Assembly: GCF_039523735.1 (NCBI RefSeq)
Contig: NZ_BAAAFW010000058.1
Location: 124,001 to 188,000, forward strand
Length of the DNA stretch: 64,000 nt
Source: Tatumella punctata
GTDB taxonomy: Bacteria > Pseudomonadota > Gammaproteobacteria > Enterobacterales > Enterobacteriaceae
Direction of reading: 5' to 3'
Both the position numbers and the translations under genes were made by a program. Of this stretch, positions 18,366 through 26,576 are shown piece after piece. Position 1 is the first letter of the stretch. Every line of letters starts with the position of its first letter. Under the pieces are notes generated by a model. It saw nothing but the letters and a program-made list of their open reading frames with translations. It made no database searches and had not been told where the DNA came from.

Positions 18366-19775
18366 ATGTCCGTTGAACACGTTCTCTCATTGATGAACGA
18401 ACACGAAGTTAAGTTTGTTGATCTGCGTTTTACTGACAGTAAAGGCAAAGAGCAGCATGTCACCATCCCTGCTCATCAGGTTAACGAAGACTTCTTTGAA
18501 GAAGGCAAAATGTTCGATGGTTCATCCATCGGCGGCTGGAAAGGGATTAACGAATCAGACATGGTGCTGATGCCGGATGCGACTACCGCTGTCCTGGACC
18601 CGTTCTTCGAAGATCCGACCCTGATCATTCGTTGTGATATCCTGGAACCCGGCACTCTGCAAGGCTACGATCGCGACCCGCGCTCTATTGCTAAACGCGC
18701 CGAAGACTTCCTGCGTTCTTCCGGTATTGCCGACACCGTACTGTTCGGACCTGAGCCAGAGTTTTTCCTGTTTGATGACGTACGTTTCGGTGCCACCATG
18801 TCCGGTTCTCACGTGGCTATCGATGATATCGAAGCCGCATGGAACACCGGCAAAGCCTACGAAGGCGGTAACAAAGGTCACCGTCCGGGCGTTAAAGGCG
18901 GCTACTTCCCGGTACCTCCGGTCGATTCAGCCCAGGATATCCGTTCAGCCATGTGTCTGACCATGGAACAAATGGGTCTGGTTGTCGAAGCTCATCACCA
19001 TGAAGTGGCCACCGCAGGCCAGAATGAAGTGGCAACCCGCTTCAACACCATGGTGAAAAAAGCTGACGAAATTCAGATTTATAAGTATGTGGTACATAAC
19101 GTAGCGCACGCTTACGGCAAGACTGCCACCTTTATGCCAAAACCAATGTTTGGTGATAACGGTTCAGGTATGCACTGCCATATGTCACTGTCTAAAGACG
19201 GTAACAACCTGTTCTCCGGCGACAAATACGGCGGCCTGTCTGAAACTGCCCTGTTCTATATCGGCGGTATCATCAAGCATGCGAAAGCAATTAACGCCCT
19301 GACCAACCCGACCACCAACTCGTACAAACGTCTGGTTCCGGGTTATGAAGCACCGGTCATGCTGGCATACTCTGCCCGTAACCGTTCTGCATCAATTCGT
19401 ATTCCTGTGGTTGCCAGCCCGAAAGCACGTCGTATCGAAGCCCGTTTCCCGGATCCGGCAGCAAACCCATACCTGGCCTTCTCCGCACTGCTGATGGCCG
19501 GCCTGGACGGAATCATCAACAAAATCCATCCTGGCGATGCGATGGATAAGAACCTGTATGATCTGCCTCCGGAAGAAGAAGCTGAAATTCCAAAGGTTGC
19601 CGGCTCTCTGGAAGAAGCACTGAATGCACTGAACGAAGACCGCAGCTTCCTGACCCGTGGTGGTGTTTTCACTGATGATACTATCGATGCTTACATTGCA
19701 CTGCGCAAAGAAGATGATGACCGCGTACGCATGACGCCGCATCCGGTAGAATTCGAACTTTACTACAGCGTTTAA
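18366..19775 (+). CDS. glnA: Type I glutamine synthetase
   Basis: ATP-dependent ligase of ammonium to glutamate, the central nitrogen-assimilation enzyme; acts as a dodecamer controlled by adenylylation. The 469 residues equal the E. coli length. Signatures: FDGSSIGGWKGI, the metal-binding segment (FGPEPEFFLF), the ATP-binding segment (HCHMSLSKDG, KRLVPGYEAPV) and the adenylylated Tyr in the block LYDLPPEE. ATG 18366 has GGAGAG six bases upstream; the frame is open to 18141 through the regulatory region. Expressed from the sigma-54/NtrC promoter, with glnL-glnG downstream. Confidence 0.98.
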   Translation: MSVEHVLSLMNEHEVKFVDLRFTDSKGKEQHVTIPAHQVNEDFFEEGKMFDGSSIGGWKGINESDMVLMPDATTAVLDPFFEDPTLIIRCDILEPGTLQGYDRDPRSIAKRAEDFLRSSGIADTVLFGPEPEFFLFDDVRFGATMSGSHVAIDDIEAAWNTGKAYEGGNKGHRPGVKGGYFPVPPVDSAQDIRSAMCLTMEQMGLVVEAHHHEVATAGQNEVATRFNTMVKKADEIQIYKYVVHNVAHAYGKTATFMPKPMFGDNGSGMHCHMSLSKDGNNLFSGDKYGGLSETALFYIGGIIKHAKAINALTNPTTNSYKRLVPGYEAPVMLAYSARNRSASIRIPVVASPKARRIEARFPDPAANPYLAFSALLMAGLDGIINKIHPGDAMDKNLYDLPPEEEAEIPKVAGSLEEALNALNEDRSFLTRGGVFTDDTIDAYIALRKEDDDRVRMTPHPVEFELYYSV

Positions 19776-19810
19776 TCTCTCTTGTAGTGTTGTTGCCGTG
19801 GAAAATATTA

Positions 19811-19834
19811 GCCCATCTCCGGATGGGCTTTTTT
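19811..19834 (+). terminator. Intrinsic terminator in the glnA-glnL gap
   Basis: GCCCATC/GATGGGC 7-bp stem with a 4-base loop followed by six T residues, 36 bp after the glnA stop. It attenuates transcription into glnLG, as in enterics. The short 3' UTR before it could be the counterpart of the glnA 3'-UTR-derived sRNA GlnZ described in Enterobacteriaceae, but I cannot confirm that from sequence alone. Confidence 0.85.
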
Positions 19835-19988
19835 CTCCGCCAATTCAGCAGTAAACGCACTCTCCGCGGCAGTGACCGCCGCTGTAGTCACTTTTTATTG
19901 TCCGGAAATAATCATTAATACCCGCCAGACTATAGGTCAGAATACGATAAAATAAAGGGTTTTAGCGGCTGAATACGGAGAAGAACAC

Positions 19989-21038
19989 ATGATAACCAAC
20001 ACACCGCCCGATGCCGTGCAGATACTCAACTCTCTCATCAACAGTGTGTTAGTGGTCGATAGCCATCTGGTGATCCATTACGCGAACCCGGCAGCCCAGC
20101 AGTTGCTGGCGCAGAGTTCCCGTAAACTGTTCGGCACTCCGCTTCCGGACCTGACCGGCTACTTCTCCTTAAATATTGAGGTGATGCTCGACAGCCTGAA
20201 ACAAGGCCTCGGTTTTACGGACAGCGAAGTCACGATTGTGGTTGATGGCCGGGCACATATCATGTCTCTGACCGCCCAGCAGTATCCGGGCGAGAAAATT
20301 CTGCTGGAAATGGCACCGATGGATAACCAGCGCCGTCTTAGCCAGGAGCAAATACAGCATGCACAACAGGTTGCTGCCCGTGACCTGGTGCGCGGACTGG
20401 CCCATGAAATTAAAAATCCGCTTGGCGGATTGCGCGGTGCCGCTCAGCTACTCTCGCGGGCGCTGCCGGACCCGTCGTTAAACGAATACACCAAAGTTAT
20501 TATTGAACAGGCCGACCGGTTACGTAATCTGGTCGACCGGCTGCTCGGCCCGCAGCAACCGGGAATGCATGTCACCCAGAGCATACACCAGGTTGCTGAG
20601 CGTATTGTTAACCTGGTCTCCATGGAGTTACCGGATAACGTTTCGCTGGTCAGGGACTATGATCCGAGTTTACCGGAGCTGGCCCATGACCCGGACCAGA
20701 TTGAACAGGTGCTGCTGAACGTGGTGCGTAATGCCCTGCAGGCCTTAGGCGAACAGGGCGGGACTATTACCCTGCGAACCCGTACTGCGTTTCAGCTGAC
20801 CCTGCACGGTGTGCGTTACCGGCTGGTAGCCCGTATTGATATCGAAGATGACGGGCCGGGGATCCCCCAGCAACTGCAGGACACATTGTTTTACCCCATG
20901 GTGAGTGGACGTGAAGGAGGCACCGGTCTTGGATTATCCATTGCCCGCAGCCTGATAGATCAACACTCAGGAAAAATAGAATTTAACAGTTGGCCGGGAC
21001 ATACCGAATTTTCGATATTCCTGCCGATTCGCCAGTGA
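19989..21038 (+). CDS. glnL: Nitrogen regulation sensor kinase NtrB
   Basis: Cytoplasmic histidine kinase/phosphatase that phosphorylates NtrC in nitrogen limitation and dephosphorylates it when bound by PII. The 349 residues equal the E. coli length. An N-terminal PAS domain is followed by a DHp domain with the phospho-His in GLAHEIKNPLGG (His139) and an HATPase domain (NVVRNALQAL, DDGPGIP, GGTGLGLSIA). The start has a GGAG ribosome site. The gap from glnA holds a terminator and probably a weak own promoter; I did not see a convincing NtrC site there. Confidence 0.97.
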   Translation: MITNTPPDAVQILNSLINSVLVVDSHLVIHYANPAAQQLLAQSSRKLFGTPLPDLTGYFSLNIEVMLDSLKQGLGFTDSEVTIVVDGRAHIMSLTAQQYPGEKILLEMAPMDNQRRLSQEQIQHAQQVAARDLVRGLAHEIKNPLGGLRGAAQLLSRALPDPSLNEYTKVIIEQADRLRNLVDRLLGPQQPGMHVTQSIHQVAERIVNLVSMELPDNVSLVRDYDPSLPELAHDPDQIEQVLLNVVRNALQALGEQGGTITLRTRTAFQLTLHGVRYRLVARIDIEDDGPGIPQQLQDTLFYPMVSGREGGTGLGLSIARSLIDQHSGKIEFNSWPGHTEFSIFLPIRQ

Positions 21039-21045
21039 GGTTTCC

Positions 21046-22455
21046 ATGCAACGAGGGATAGTCTGGATCGTCGATGACGATAGCTCCATCCGCTGGGTGC
21101 TTGAACGAGCGCTCACTGGAGCCGGTTTAAGTTGTACAACGTTTGAAAACGGTGATGAAGTACTGGATGCGCTGGCCACCAAAACGCCGGATGTCTTACT
21201 GTCCGATATCCGGATGCCGGGTATGGACGGGCTGGCGTTACTGAAACAAATTAAAAAACGCCATCCGATGCTGCCGGTCATCATAATGACCGCCCATTCG
21301 GACCTGGACGCGGCAGTCAGCGCTTATCAGCAAGGGGCTTTCGATTACCTGCCGAAACCCTTTGATATCGACGAAGCGGTGGCTCTGGTCGAACGGGCCA
21401 TCAGCCATTATCAGGAACAGCAGCAGCCGCGTAATCAGCCGGTCAGCGGGCCGACAACGGATATTATCGGTGAAGCACCGGCAATGCAGGATGTGTTCCG
21501 TATTATCGGCCGCCTGTCCCGTTCGTCTATCAGTGTGCTGATTAACGGAGAATCCGGGACCGGTAAAGAACTGGTGGCACATGCCCTGCACCGCCACAGC
21601 CCGCGGGCAAAGTCACCCTTTATCGCGCTGAATATGGCCGCTATCCCCAAAGACTTAATCGAATCTGAACTGTTCGGCCATGAAAAGGGCGCTTTTACCG
21701 GGGCAAATGCCGTGCGCCAGGGACGTTTCGAACAGGCCGATGGCGGCACTCTGTTTTTAGATGAAATCGGTGATATGCCCCTTGATGTCCAGACCCGTTT
21801 ACTGCGGGTGCTGGCCGACGGACAGTTTTACCGTGTCGGTGGCTACGCCCCGGTAAAAGTCGATGTGCGGATTATTGCGGCAACCCACCAGAATCTGGAA
21901 CTGCGGGTGCAGGAAGGTAAATTCCGTGAAGACCTGTTCCACCGTCTGAATGTTATCCGTATCCACCTGCCCCCGCTCCGTGAACGCCGGGAAGATATTC
22001 CGCGGCTGGCACACTACTTTCTGCAGGTTGCAGCACGGGAACTCGGGGTGGAAACCAAAATCCTGCATCCGGAAACGGAAGCAGCCCTGACACGGCTGCA
22101 CTGGTCAGGTAACGTCAGACAGCTGGAGAATACTTGTCGCTGGCTGACAGTGATGGCCGCAGGTCAGGAAGTACTGATACAGGACCTGCCGCCGGAGCTG
22201 TTCGAAACCAGCCCGCCGGATACACCGCTACAGGCTTCTCCGGACAGTTGGGCAACGTTACTGGCCCAGTGGGCGGACAGGGCGCTGCGTTCCGGTCATC
22301 AAAACCTGTTATCTGAAGCCCAGCCGGAAATGGAACGGACATTACTGACCACAGCTCTGCGCTATACCCAGGGACATAAGCAGGAAGCAGCCAGACTACT
22401 GGGCTGGGGGAGGAACACCCTTACCCGCAAACTGAAAGAGCTGGGCATGGAATAG
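21046..22455 (+). CDS. glnG: Nitrogen regulator NtrC
   Basis: Sigma-54 activator of the nitrogen starvation response. The 469 residues equal the E. coli length. Receiver domain with phospho-acceptor Asp54 (LLSDIRMPGMDG); AAA+ domain with Walker A GESGTGKE, the sigma-54 contact motif GAFTGA and Walker B LFLDEIGDMP; C-terminal Fis-type helix-turn-helix (HKQEAARLLGWGRNTLTRKLKELGME). It starts 7 bp after glnL. Its targets include the NtrC sites upstream of glnA in this window and probably the nas genes at the right end. Confidence 0.97.
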   Translation: MQRGIVWIVDDDSSIRWVLERALTGAGLSCTTFENGDEVLDALATKTPDVLLSDIRMPGMDGLALLKQIKKRHPMLPVIIMTAHSDLDAAVSAYQQGAFDYLPKPFDIDEAVALVERAISHYQEQQQPRNQPVSGPTTDIIGEAPAMQDVFRIIGRLSRSSISVLINGESGTGKELVAHALHRHSPRAKSPFIALNMAAIPKDLIESELFGHEKGAFTGANAVRQGRFEQADGGTLFLDEIGDMPLDVQTRLLRVLADGQFYRVGGYAPVKVDVRIIAATHQNLELRVQEGKFREDLFHRLNVIRIHLPPLRERREDIPRLAHYFLQVAARELGVETKILHPETEAALTRLHWSGNVRQLENTCRWLTVMAAGQEVLIQDLPPELFETSPPDTPLQASPDSWATLLAQWADRALRSGHQNLLSEAQPEMERTLLTTALRYTQGHKQEAARLLGWGRNTLTRKLKELGME

Positions 22456-22499
22456 CGTCCGCCCTCTGAGCCTGCAGGCACTGTCTGCAGGCTGTTTGG

Positions 22500-23873
22500 T
22501 TAAATCACCCGCGAATATTGCTGCTGGCGGACTCTGGTGCGCAGATAACGGTCGAAACACATACAAATATTGCGGATCAGTAAACGTCCGCGGGCCGTCA
22601 CCCGCAGTTCGCGCTGCGACAGAGTAACCAGTCCGTCCTCAATAAACGGGGCCAGTAATTGCAGGTCTTCGGCGAAATAGTCTTCAAATACAATGCCCCA
22701 CTGCTGCTCTGTCTGGCTGAAATTCAGGGTGAACTGGCAAATCAGTGCCTTAATGACGTCACGACGCAGGCAATCATCGCTACTGAGGCTGATACCCCGC
22801 CACAGGGCATTTCCCTGCGAGGCCACACGCTGGTGCCACTGGTTCAGGACTTTCTCGTTCTGCGCATAACTGTCGCCGATCATACTGATCGCAGACACCC
22901 CCATTCCCAGCAGATCTGTATCACCACAGGTGGTGTATCCCTGAAAATTCCGGTGCAGTACCCCGTTTCTCTGGGCTACCGCCAGTTCATCCTCCGGTAA
23001 TGCAAAATGGTCCATACCAATAAACTGGTAACCGCCGGTGGTCAGGGTGTGGATAGTTTCCTGCAGAATAGCCAGCTTCTGCGCTGCATCCGGCAGGTCA
23101 GCACGGTGAATTTTACGCTGAGCAGCAAACAGTTCCGGCATATGGGCGTAATTAAACACGCTCAGGCGGTCGGGACGGAGTTCCAGTACCTTCTGTAAGG
23201 TAAACGCAAAACTGTCTGAGGTTTGCTTAGGCAGCCCGTAAATCAGGTCAATATTTCCCGACACAAACCCCAGAGCCCGTGCCCGGTCCATCAGTGCAAA
23301 AATAAAGGCTTCATCCTGCTCACGATTCACCAGCCGCTGGACCTGTTTATTAAAATCCTGCACCCCCATACTCAGCCGGTTAAAACCTTCGTCTTTAAGG
23401 TGATCGAGGACATCAAGCTCTATCTCCCGCGGGTCCAGTTCCAGCGACATCTCAGCCGAAGGGGAAAAGGTAAACTGCTGCCTTAACACGGCCATCAGCC
23501 GTGATATCTGTCGGGGGGTCAGAAATGTCGGTGTTCCGCCGCCCCAGTGCATCTGGGTGACAAGACGGTTTCTGAACAACGGTGCCCTGCTGCGGATTTC
23601 TGTTTCCAGACTATCGAGGTATTGGTCAGCTTTATGCGTCTGCCGGGTTACCTGTTTATTACAGCCACAGAAATAACAGAGCCGGTGGCAGAACGGAATA
23701 TGGATATACAAGGACAGCGGGCGTTGCGGATAACGCTCAACAGCCTGCAGAAAGTGTTGTCCGGTAAAGTGCTGATCGAATTCCAGTGCTGTCGGATAAG
23801 ACGTGTAGCGAGGGCCGGAGTAATTATATTTTTCGATGAGTGACTGATCCCACTCAATGCGTGGTAAAGACAT
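22500..23873 (-). CDS. hemN: Oxygen-independent coproporphyrinogen III dehydrogenase
   Basis: Radical-SAM enzyme that converts coproporphyrinogen III to protoporphyrinogen IX anaerobically in heme synthesis. The 457 residues equal the E. coli length. The 4Fe-4S ligands are in CHRLCYFCGC (Cys62, 66 and 69, plus Cys71). GGGTPTFL and the family segments YNYSGPRYTSYPTALEF and MGMDHFALPEDELAVA-like blocks are present. ATG 23873 has AAAGGAG seven bases upstream; a GTG six bases earlier overlaps that ribosome site and is less likely. It is convergent with glnG. Confidence 0.97.
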   Translation of the reverse strand: MSLPRIEWDQSLIEKYNYSGPRYTSYPTALEFDQHFTGQHFLQAVERYPQRPLSLYIHIPFCHRLCYFCGCNKQVTRQTHKADQYLDSLETEIRSRAPLFRNRLVTQMHWGGGTPTFLTPRQISRLMAVLRQQFTFSPSAEMSLELDPREIELDVLDHLKDEGFNRLSMGVQDFNKQVQRLVNREQDEAFIFALMDRARALGFVSGNIDLIYGLPKQTSDSFAFTLQKVLELRPDRLSVFNYAHMPELFAAQRKIHRADLPDAAQKLAILQETIHTLTTGGYQFIGMDHFALPEDELAVAQRNGVLHRNFQGYTTCGDTDLLGMGVSAISMIGDSYAQNEKVLNQWHQRVASQGNALWRGISLSSDDCLRRDVIKALICQFTLNFSQTEQQWGIVFEDYFAEDLQLLAPFIEDGLVTLSQRELRVTARGRLLIRNICMCFDRYLRTRVRQQQYSRVI

Positions 23874-23875
23874 AT

Positions 23876-24046
23876 TCACTCCTTTCGATGACGGGGTCTG
23901 AAAGAAGCTCGCGTAGCGCCGGATAGCGGAGAAAGTTGCCTGCGGCCTAACCGCGATTTCAATCGGGACAGGCGACGTAGTTTACCCAATAACAACAGGA
24001 TAAAACACGCATACAGCAGCGCAAAAATTGATCCCGGCCAAAACAT
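23876..24046 (-). CDS. Candidate small membrane protein upstream of hemN
   Basis: A 56-codon ORF from ATG 24046 to a TGA at 23878-23876, three bases before the hemN start. The product begins MFWPGSIFALLYACFILLLL, one strong transmembrane segment, followed by a tail rich in Arg/Lys (GKLRRLSRLKSRLGRR and ending PRHRKE), a topology typical of small enteric membrane proteins with an internal basic tail. Its last codons contain the hemN Shine-Dalgarno sequence, so it could couple to hemN translation. No strong ribosome site precedes its ATG. I do not recognise a family; it could be non-coding leader. Confidence 0.4.
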   Translation of the reverse strand: MFWPGSIFALLYACFILLLLGKLRRLSRLKSRLGRRQLSPLSGATRASFRPRHRKE

Positions 24047-24100
24047 AATGAAATATTCCAGGTTCGGACACAGGTAACGCCCTGTGTCCGGTCAGCACTC

Positions 24101-24613
24101 TTAGTTGCCCTTAAGTAAGCGGTACATATCTTCTTCCGCTTCCGGATCTTCTGCTGCGCTGCCATCGTCCAGATCAATACCCAGTTTTTCCATCAATACT
24201 TCGATGCGATCCAGAGTACTGTCCAGCCATGCCTGATCGTCTGTCGCCAGCTTTTCACCGTTTTCCAGCCGGTCGAGCAGCGCATCGAGGCGCGGGTTAT
24301 TTTCCAGAGCGTCCAGCTCATCACGGGCACTCAGTGCCGGTGCAGCTTCACGGGGTTTGAGTGCCGGCTTTGCAGCAACCGGCCCTGCTGCCACTAACGG
24401 CACCGGCGTTTTACTGCCCAGACGCGGATCAGCGGCTTGTTTACCGCTGCGTTTACCTGCGCTCTGCTGCGCATCAGGGTTGCTGCGGTTACCCGATGAC
24501 AGACCTTTACGTTTTTTCTGACGCTGGCGGTCACGGCCTTCCATATTCAGTTCAGCACGTGTTTTACGTTTATCGGCAGACTTACCCCGGGGGGATTTGG
24601 CGGGTTGTTTCAT
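24101..24613 (-). CDS. yihI: Der GTPase-activating protein YihI
   Basis: Highly charged protein that stimulates GTP hydrolysis by the ribosome-assembly GTPase Der. The 170 residues resemble E. coli YihI (169): a very basic N-terminal half (KRKTRAELNMEGRDRQRQKKRKGL), the block DPRLGSKTPVPL, then an acidic helical C-terminal half (RLDALLDRLENGEKL, LDRIEVLMEKLGI) ending EEDMYRLLKGN. I chose ATG 24613 (MKQPAKS); the frame extends to a TTG at 24628. It lies between csrC and hemN as in E. coli. Confidence 0.93.
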   Translation of the reverse strand: MKQPAKSPRGKSADKRKTRAELNMEGRDRQRQKKRKGLSSGNRSNPDAQQSAGKRSGKQAADPRLGSKTPVPLVAAGPVAAKPALKPREAAPALSARDELDALENNPRLDALLDRLENGEKLATDDQAWLDSTLDRIEVLMEKLGIDLDDGSAAEDPEAEEDMYRLLKGN

Positions 24614-24681
24614 GGTGTTCAGTCTCAACTGTTTTTCTTTAGTATAGAATTGCGGCGAAATCTAGCAGAAACCAGCACAAG

Positions 24682-24904
24682 AAAAAAGCGACAGCTATCG
24701 CTGTCGCTCATTTCTGACTTTCTGCATAACAGAAAGCTGTGTATCTCACGTCCGGGTAAGATACTTATCTTATCCATCAGAGGTATTTCGTCCCGCTGCC
24801 TGTTCCGTGGCAGGTTGTGCCCGTCATCCGTTCCCTGAGCGATGAAGTCCCTGAGTCTCGTCCTGAGTGAGAAGTAATGTAGTCGATCTCTGAAATTCTG
24901 CAAT
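24682..24904 (-). ncRNA. csrC: CsrC regulatory RNA (CsrA sponge)
   Basis: Predicted transcript of about 223 nt in the conserved CsrC position between engB and yihI. Read on the minus strand it contains eight GGA triplets before the terminator, several in hairpin loops, e.g. CTGCC-ACGGAACA-GGCAG and the stem GTATCTTAC/GTGAGATAC with loop CCGGAC, the CsrA-binding arrangement. It ends with the stem AGCGACAG/CTGTCGCT (24687-24708) and a T-run, almost the same terminator as E. coli CsrC. A TATAGT -10 element lies at 24911-24916. It should sequester CsrA and so control carbon storage, motility and biofilm. The exact 5' end is an estimate. Confidence 0.85.
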
Positions 24905-25024
24905 CAGCAAACTATAATTCTGTCTGTCAGATCATATTTCCCTGATGATCTTTAAAATAAATTCACCTATCCCTGTGATGATTTCAGTAATGACTGACAC
25001 AGCTAACCGCCGATCTGTTGCCGA

Positions 25025-25046
25025 CTGTACCCGGTTCAGGGTACAG
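25025..25046. promoter_or_regulatory. Perfect inverted repeat near the engB promoter
   Basis: CTGTACCC and GGGTACAG separated by six bases (GGTTCA). A TATACT -10-like hexamer at 25068-25073 places the repeat against the expected -35 of an engB promoter. It could be an operator; no regulator is recognised. It is not the UvrY-type palindrome known upstream of csrB/csrC. Confidence 0.4.
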
Positions 25047-25111
25047 GCACTTTCCTGCTATAACAGGTATACTGCGGTTATTATCCTGAATTAATGATGC
25101 GGAGTTCGACC

Positions 25112-25744
25112 TTGTCTGGATGGAATTATCACGTTACCCATTTTGTTACCAGTGCCCCTGATATCCGCCACTTACCCACCGACAGTGGTGTGGAAGTGGC
25201 TTTTGCCGGACGTTCAAATGCCGGAAAATCAAGCGCATTAAACACCTTAACTAACCAGAAATCGCTGGCACGTACCAGTAAAACACCGGGCCGGACCCAG
25301 TTAATCAACCTGTTTGAAGTTGCCGACGGCATCCGGCTGGTCGACCTGCCCGGCTATGGTTACGCCGAAGTTCCGGAAGAGATGAAACTCAAATGGCAGC
25401 GCGCTTTAGCCGAGTATCTGCAAAAACGTGATTCCCTGAAAGGGCTGGTGGTTTTAATGGATATTCGTCATCCGATGAAAGAGCTCGATCAGCAAATGGT
25501 ACAGTGGGCGGTCACCAGCCATATTCCGGTACTGGTGTTACTGACCAAAGCCGATAAGCTGGCATCGGGTGCCAGAAAAAAACAACTGAACCTGGTACGC
25601 GAACTGAGCCAGAAATTCGATGGGGATGTACAGATTGAGTTATTCTCCTCGCTGAAGAAATTAGGCGTCGATAAATTAACTCAGAAACTGGATAACTGGT
25701 TCAGTACGTATTCTATTACTGCCGAAGGTTTTGAAGAAAGTTAA
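25112..25744 (+). CDS. engB: Ribosome biogenesis GTP-binding protein EngB/YihA
   Basis: Essential small GTPase needed for 50S subunit assembly and cell division. Motifs: GRSNAGKSSALN (Walker A), TPGRTQLINLF (switch), DLPGYGYAEVP (G3), LTKADKL (G4) and SSLKK (G5). A TTG at 25112 (MSGWNYHVTHF) has GGAG seven bases upstream and gives 210 residues, the E. coli length; the alternative ATG at 25094 lacks a ribosome site. It is convergent with spf and divergent from csrC, as in E. coli. Confidence 0.95.
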   Translation: MSGWNYHVTHFVTSAPDIRHLPTDSGVEVAFAGRSNAGKSSALNTLTNQKSLARTSKTPGRTQLINLFEVADGIRLVDLPGYGYAEVPEEMKLKWQRALAEYLQKRDSLKGLVVLMDIRHPMKELDQQMVQWAVTSHIPVLVLLTKADKLASGARKKQLNLVRELSQKFDGDVQIELFSSLKKLGVDKLTQKLDNWFSTYSITAEGFEES

Positions 25745-25792
25745 TCTTTCCCTGACGGTATTATCCGGATATTTCCGCAATAATTATTCCAA

Positions 25793-25901
25793 TAAAAAAC
25801 GCCCCGTTCACCTGAGTGAACGGGGCGGCTAATATTCAGCCAAATCCGATTACGTGAAGTAAAAGGTCTGAAAGATAGAACATCTTACCTCTGTACCCTA
25901 C
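25793..25901 (-). ncRNA. spf: Spot 42 small RNA
   Basis: On the minus strand the sequence starts GTAGGGTACAGAGGTAAGAT and continues essentially as E. coli Spot 42, through TTCACGTAATCGGATTTGG and GCTGAATATTAGCCGCCCC to the terminator stem GCCCCGTTCAC/GTGAACGGGGC and six T residues. Length about 109 nt, as in E. coli. It is an Hfq-dependent regulator of carbon metabolism, repressed by cAMP-CRP in E. coli. The mature part is near-identical; the terminator loop has drifted with compensation. Downstream neighbour engB is conserved, but polA is not upstream. Confidence 0.96.
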
Positions 25902-26576
25902 ATCAGAAAATGTACCTGATTTTTTCAGACCAAGAAAGCATTTTCTCGGTGATTTCGGTGTTTTATTTCAAGGTAAATCACAAAAAAACATTAATACACT
26001 TGTAACTATTCAGAATTAATGCATGCCTGTTATAAAAACAATACTTTCCGGTAATTCAGATTAAAAAACTTTAAAAAATAATACTTTATCTTTTTTTTGC
26101 CCGCTGACAGCACTCAATATCTATAGATGAGTGTGAATGGTAAATTTATAACACAATGAAAAAAAACGAATTATTTCAAATGATCGGGTAAAAAATCCGT
26201 TAGCCACAAATTTATCAGTACAGAGTAAATTTTCGGTTTCTCGGGGAATTAAACACCTGAGGTTCATAAACATTAAACAGTAAAAAAAGTAACAATAAAT
26301 TAACTTTATTGTTTATTACTGTCATTTTTACTGTATAGTGCAGCCCGTTTCCGGCACAGAAACAGTCTCTGCACAGCGGCTCCGGAACAGAAAAATATTA
26401 TTAAAATCCTATAGTACGGGGTTATCTGCTCTATGCCCGCAGGCTGTTGTCATCAGATTTTTTGTGGACCATATCTAAAATTTGAATAATTCAATTATTC
26501 TCAGCACGATATTCCAAAACAATTAACGGCCTGACTCATACAGTAAAACTCCCGATATTTAATAAGAATAACTATC
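25902..26576. other. AT-rich intergenic region with the porin promoter and long leader
   Basis: 675 bp with no convincing gene and no recognisable polA remnant. An interrupted inverted repeat spans 26277-26334: outer arms ACAGTAAAAA/TTTTTACTGT and inner arms AACAATAAA/TTTATTGTT. A TATAGT hexamer (26334-26339) follows directly. If it is the -10 element, the porin mRNA has a leader of about 230 nt. The left part carries the Spot 42 promoter (minus strand). Confidence 0.45.

Noticed and set aside
25973..25988. CRP site upstream of Spot 42
   Set aside because: Only the TGTGA half (minus strand) is good; the other half is poor, so I did not annotate it even though spf is CRP-repressed in E. coli.
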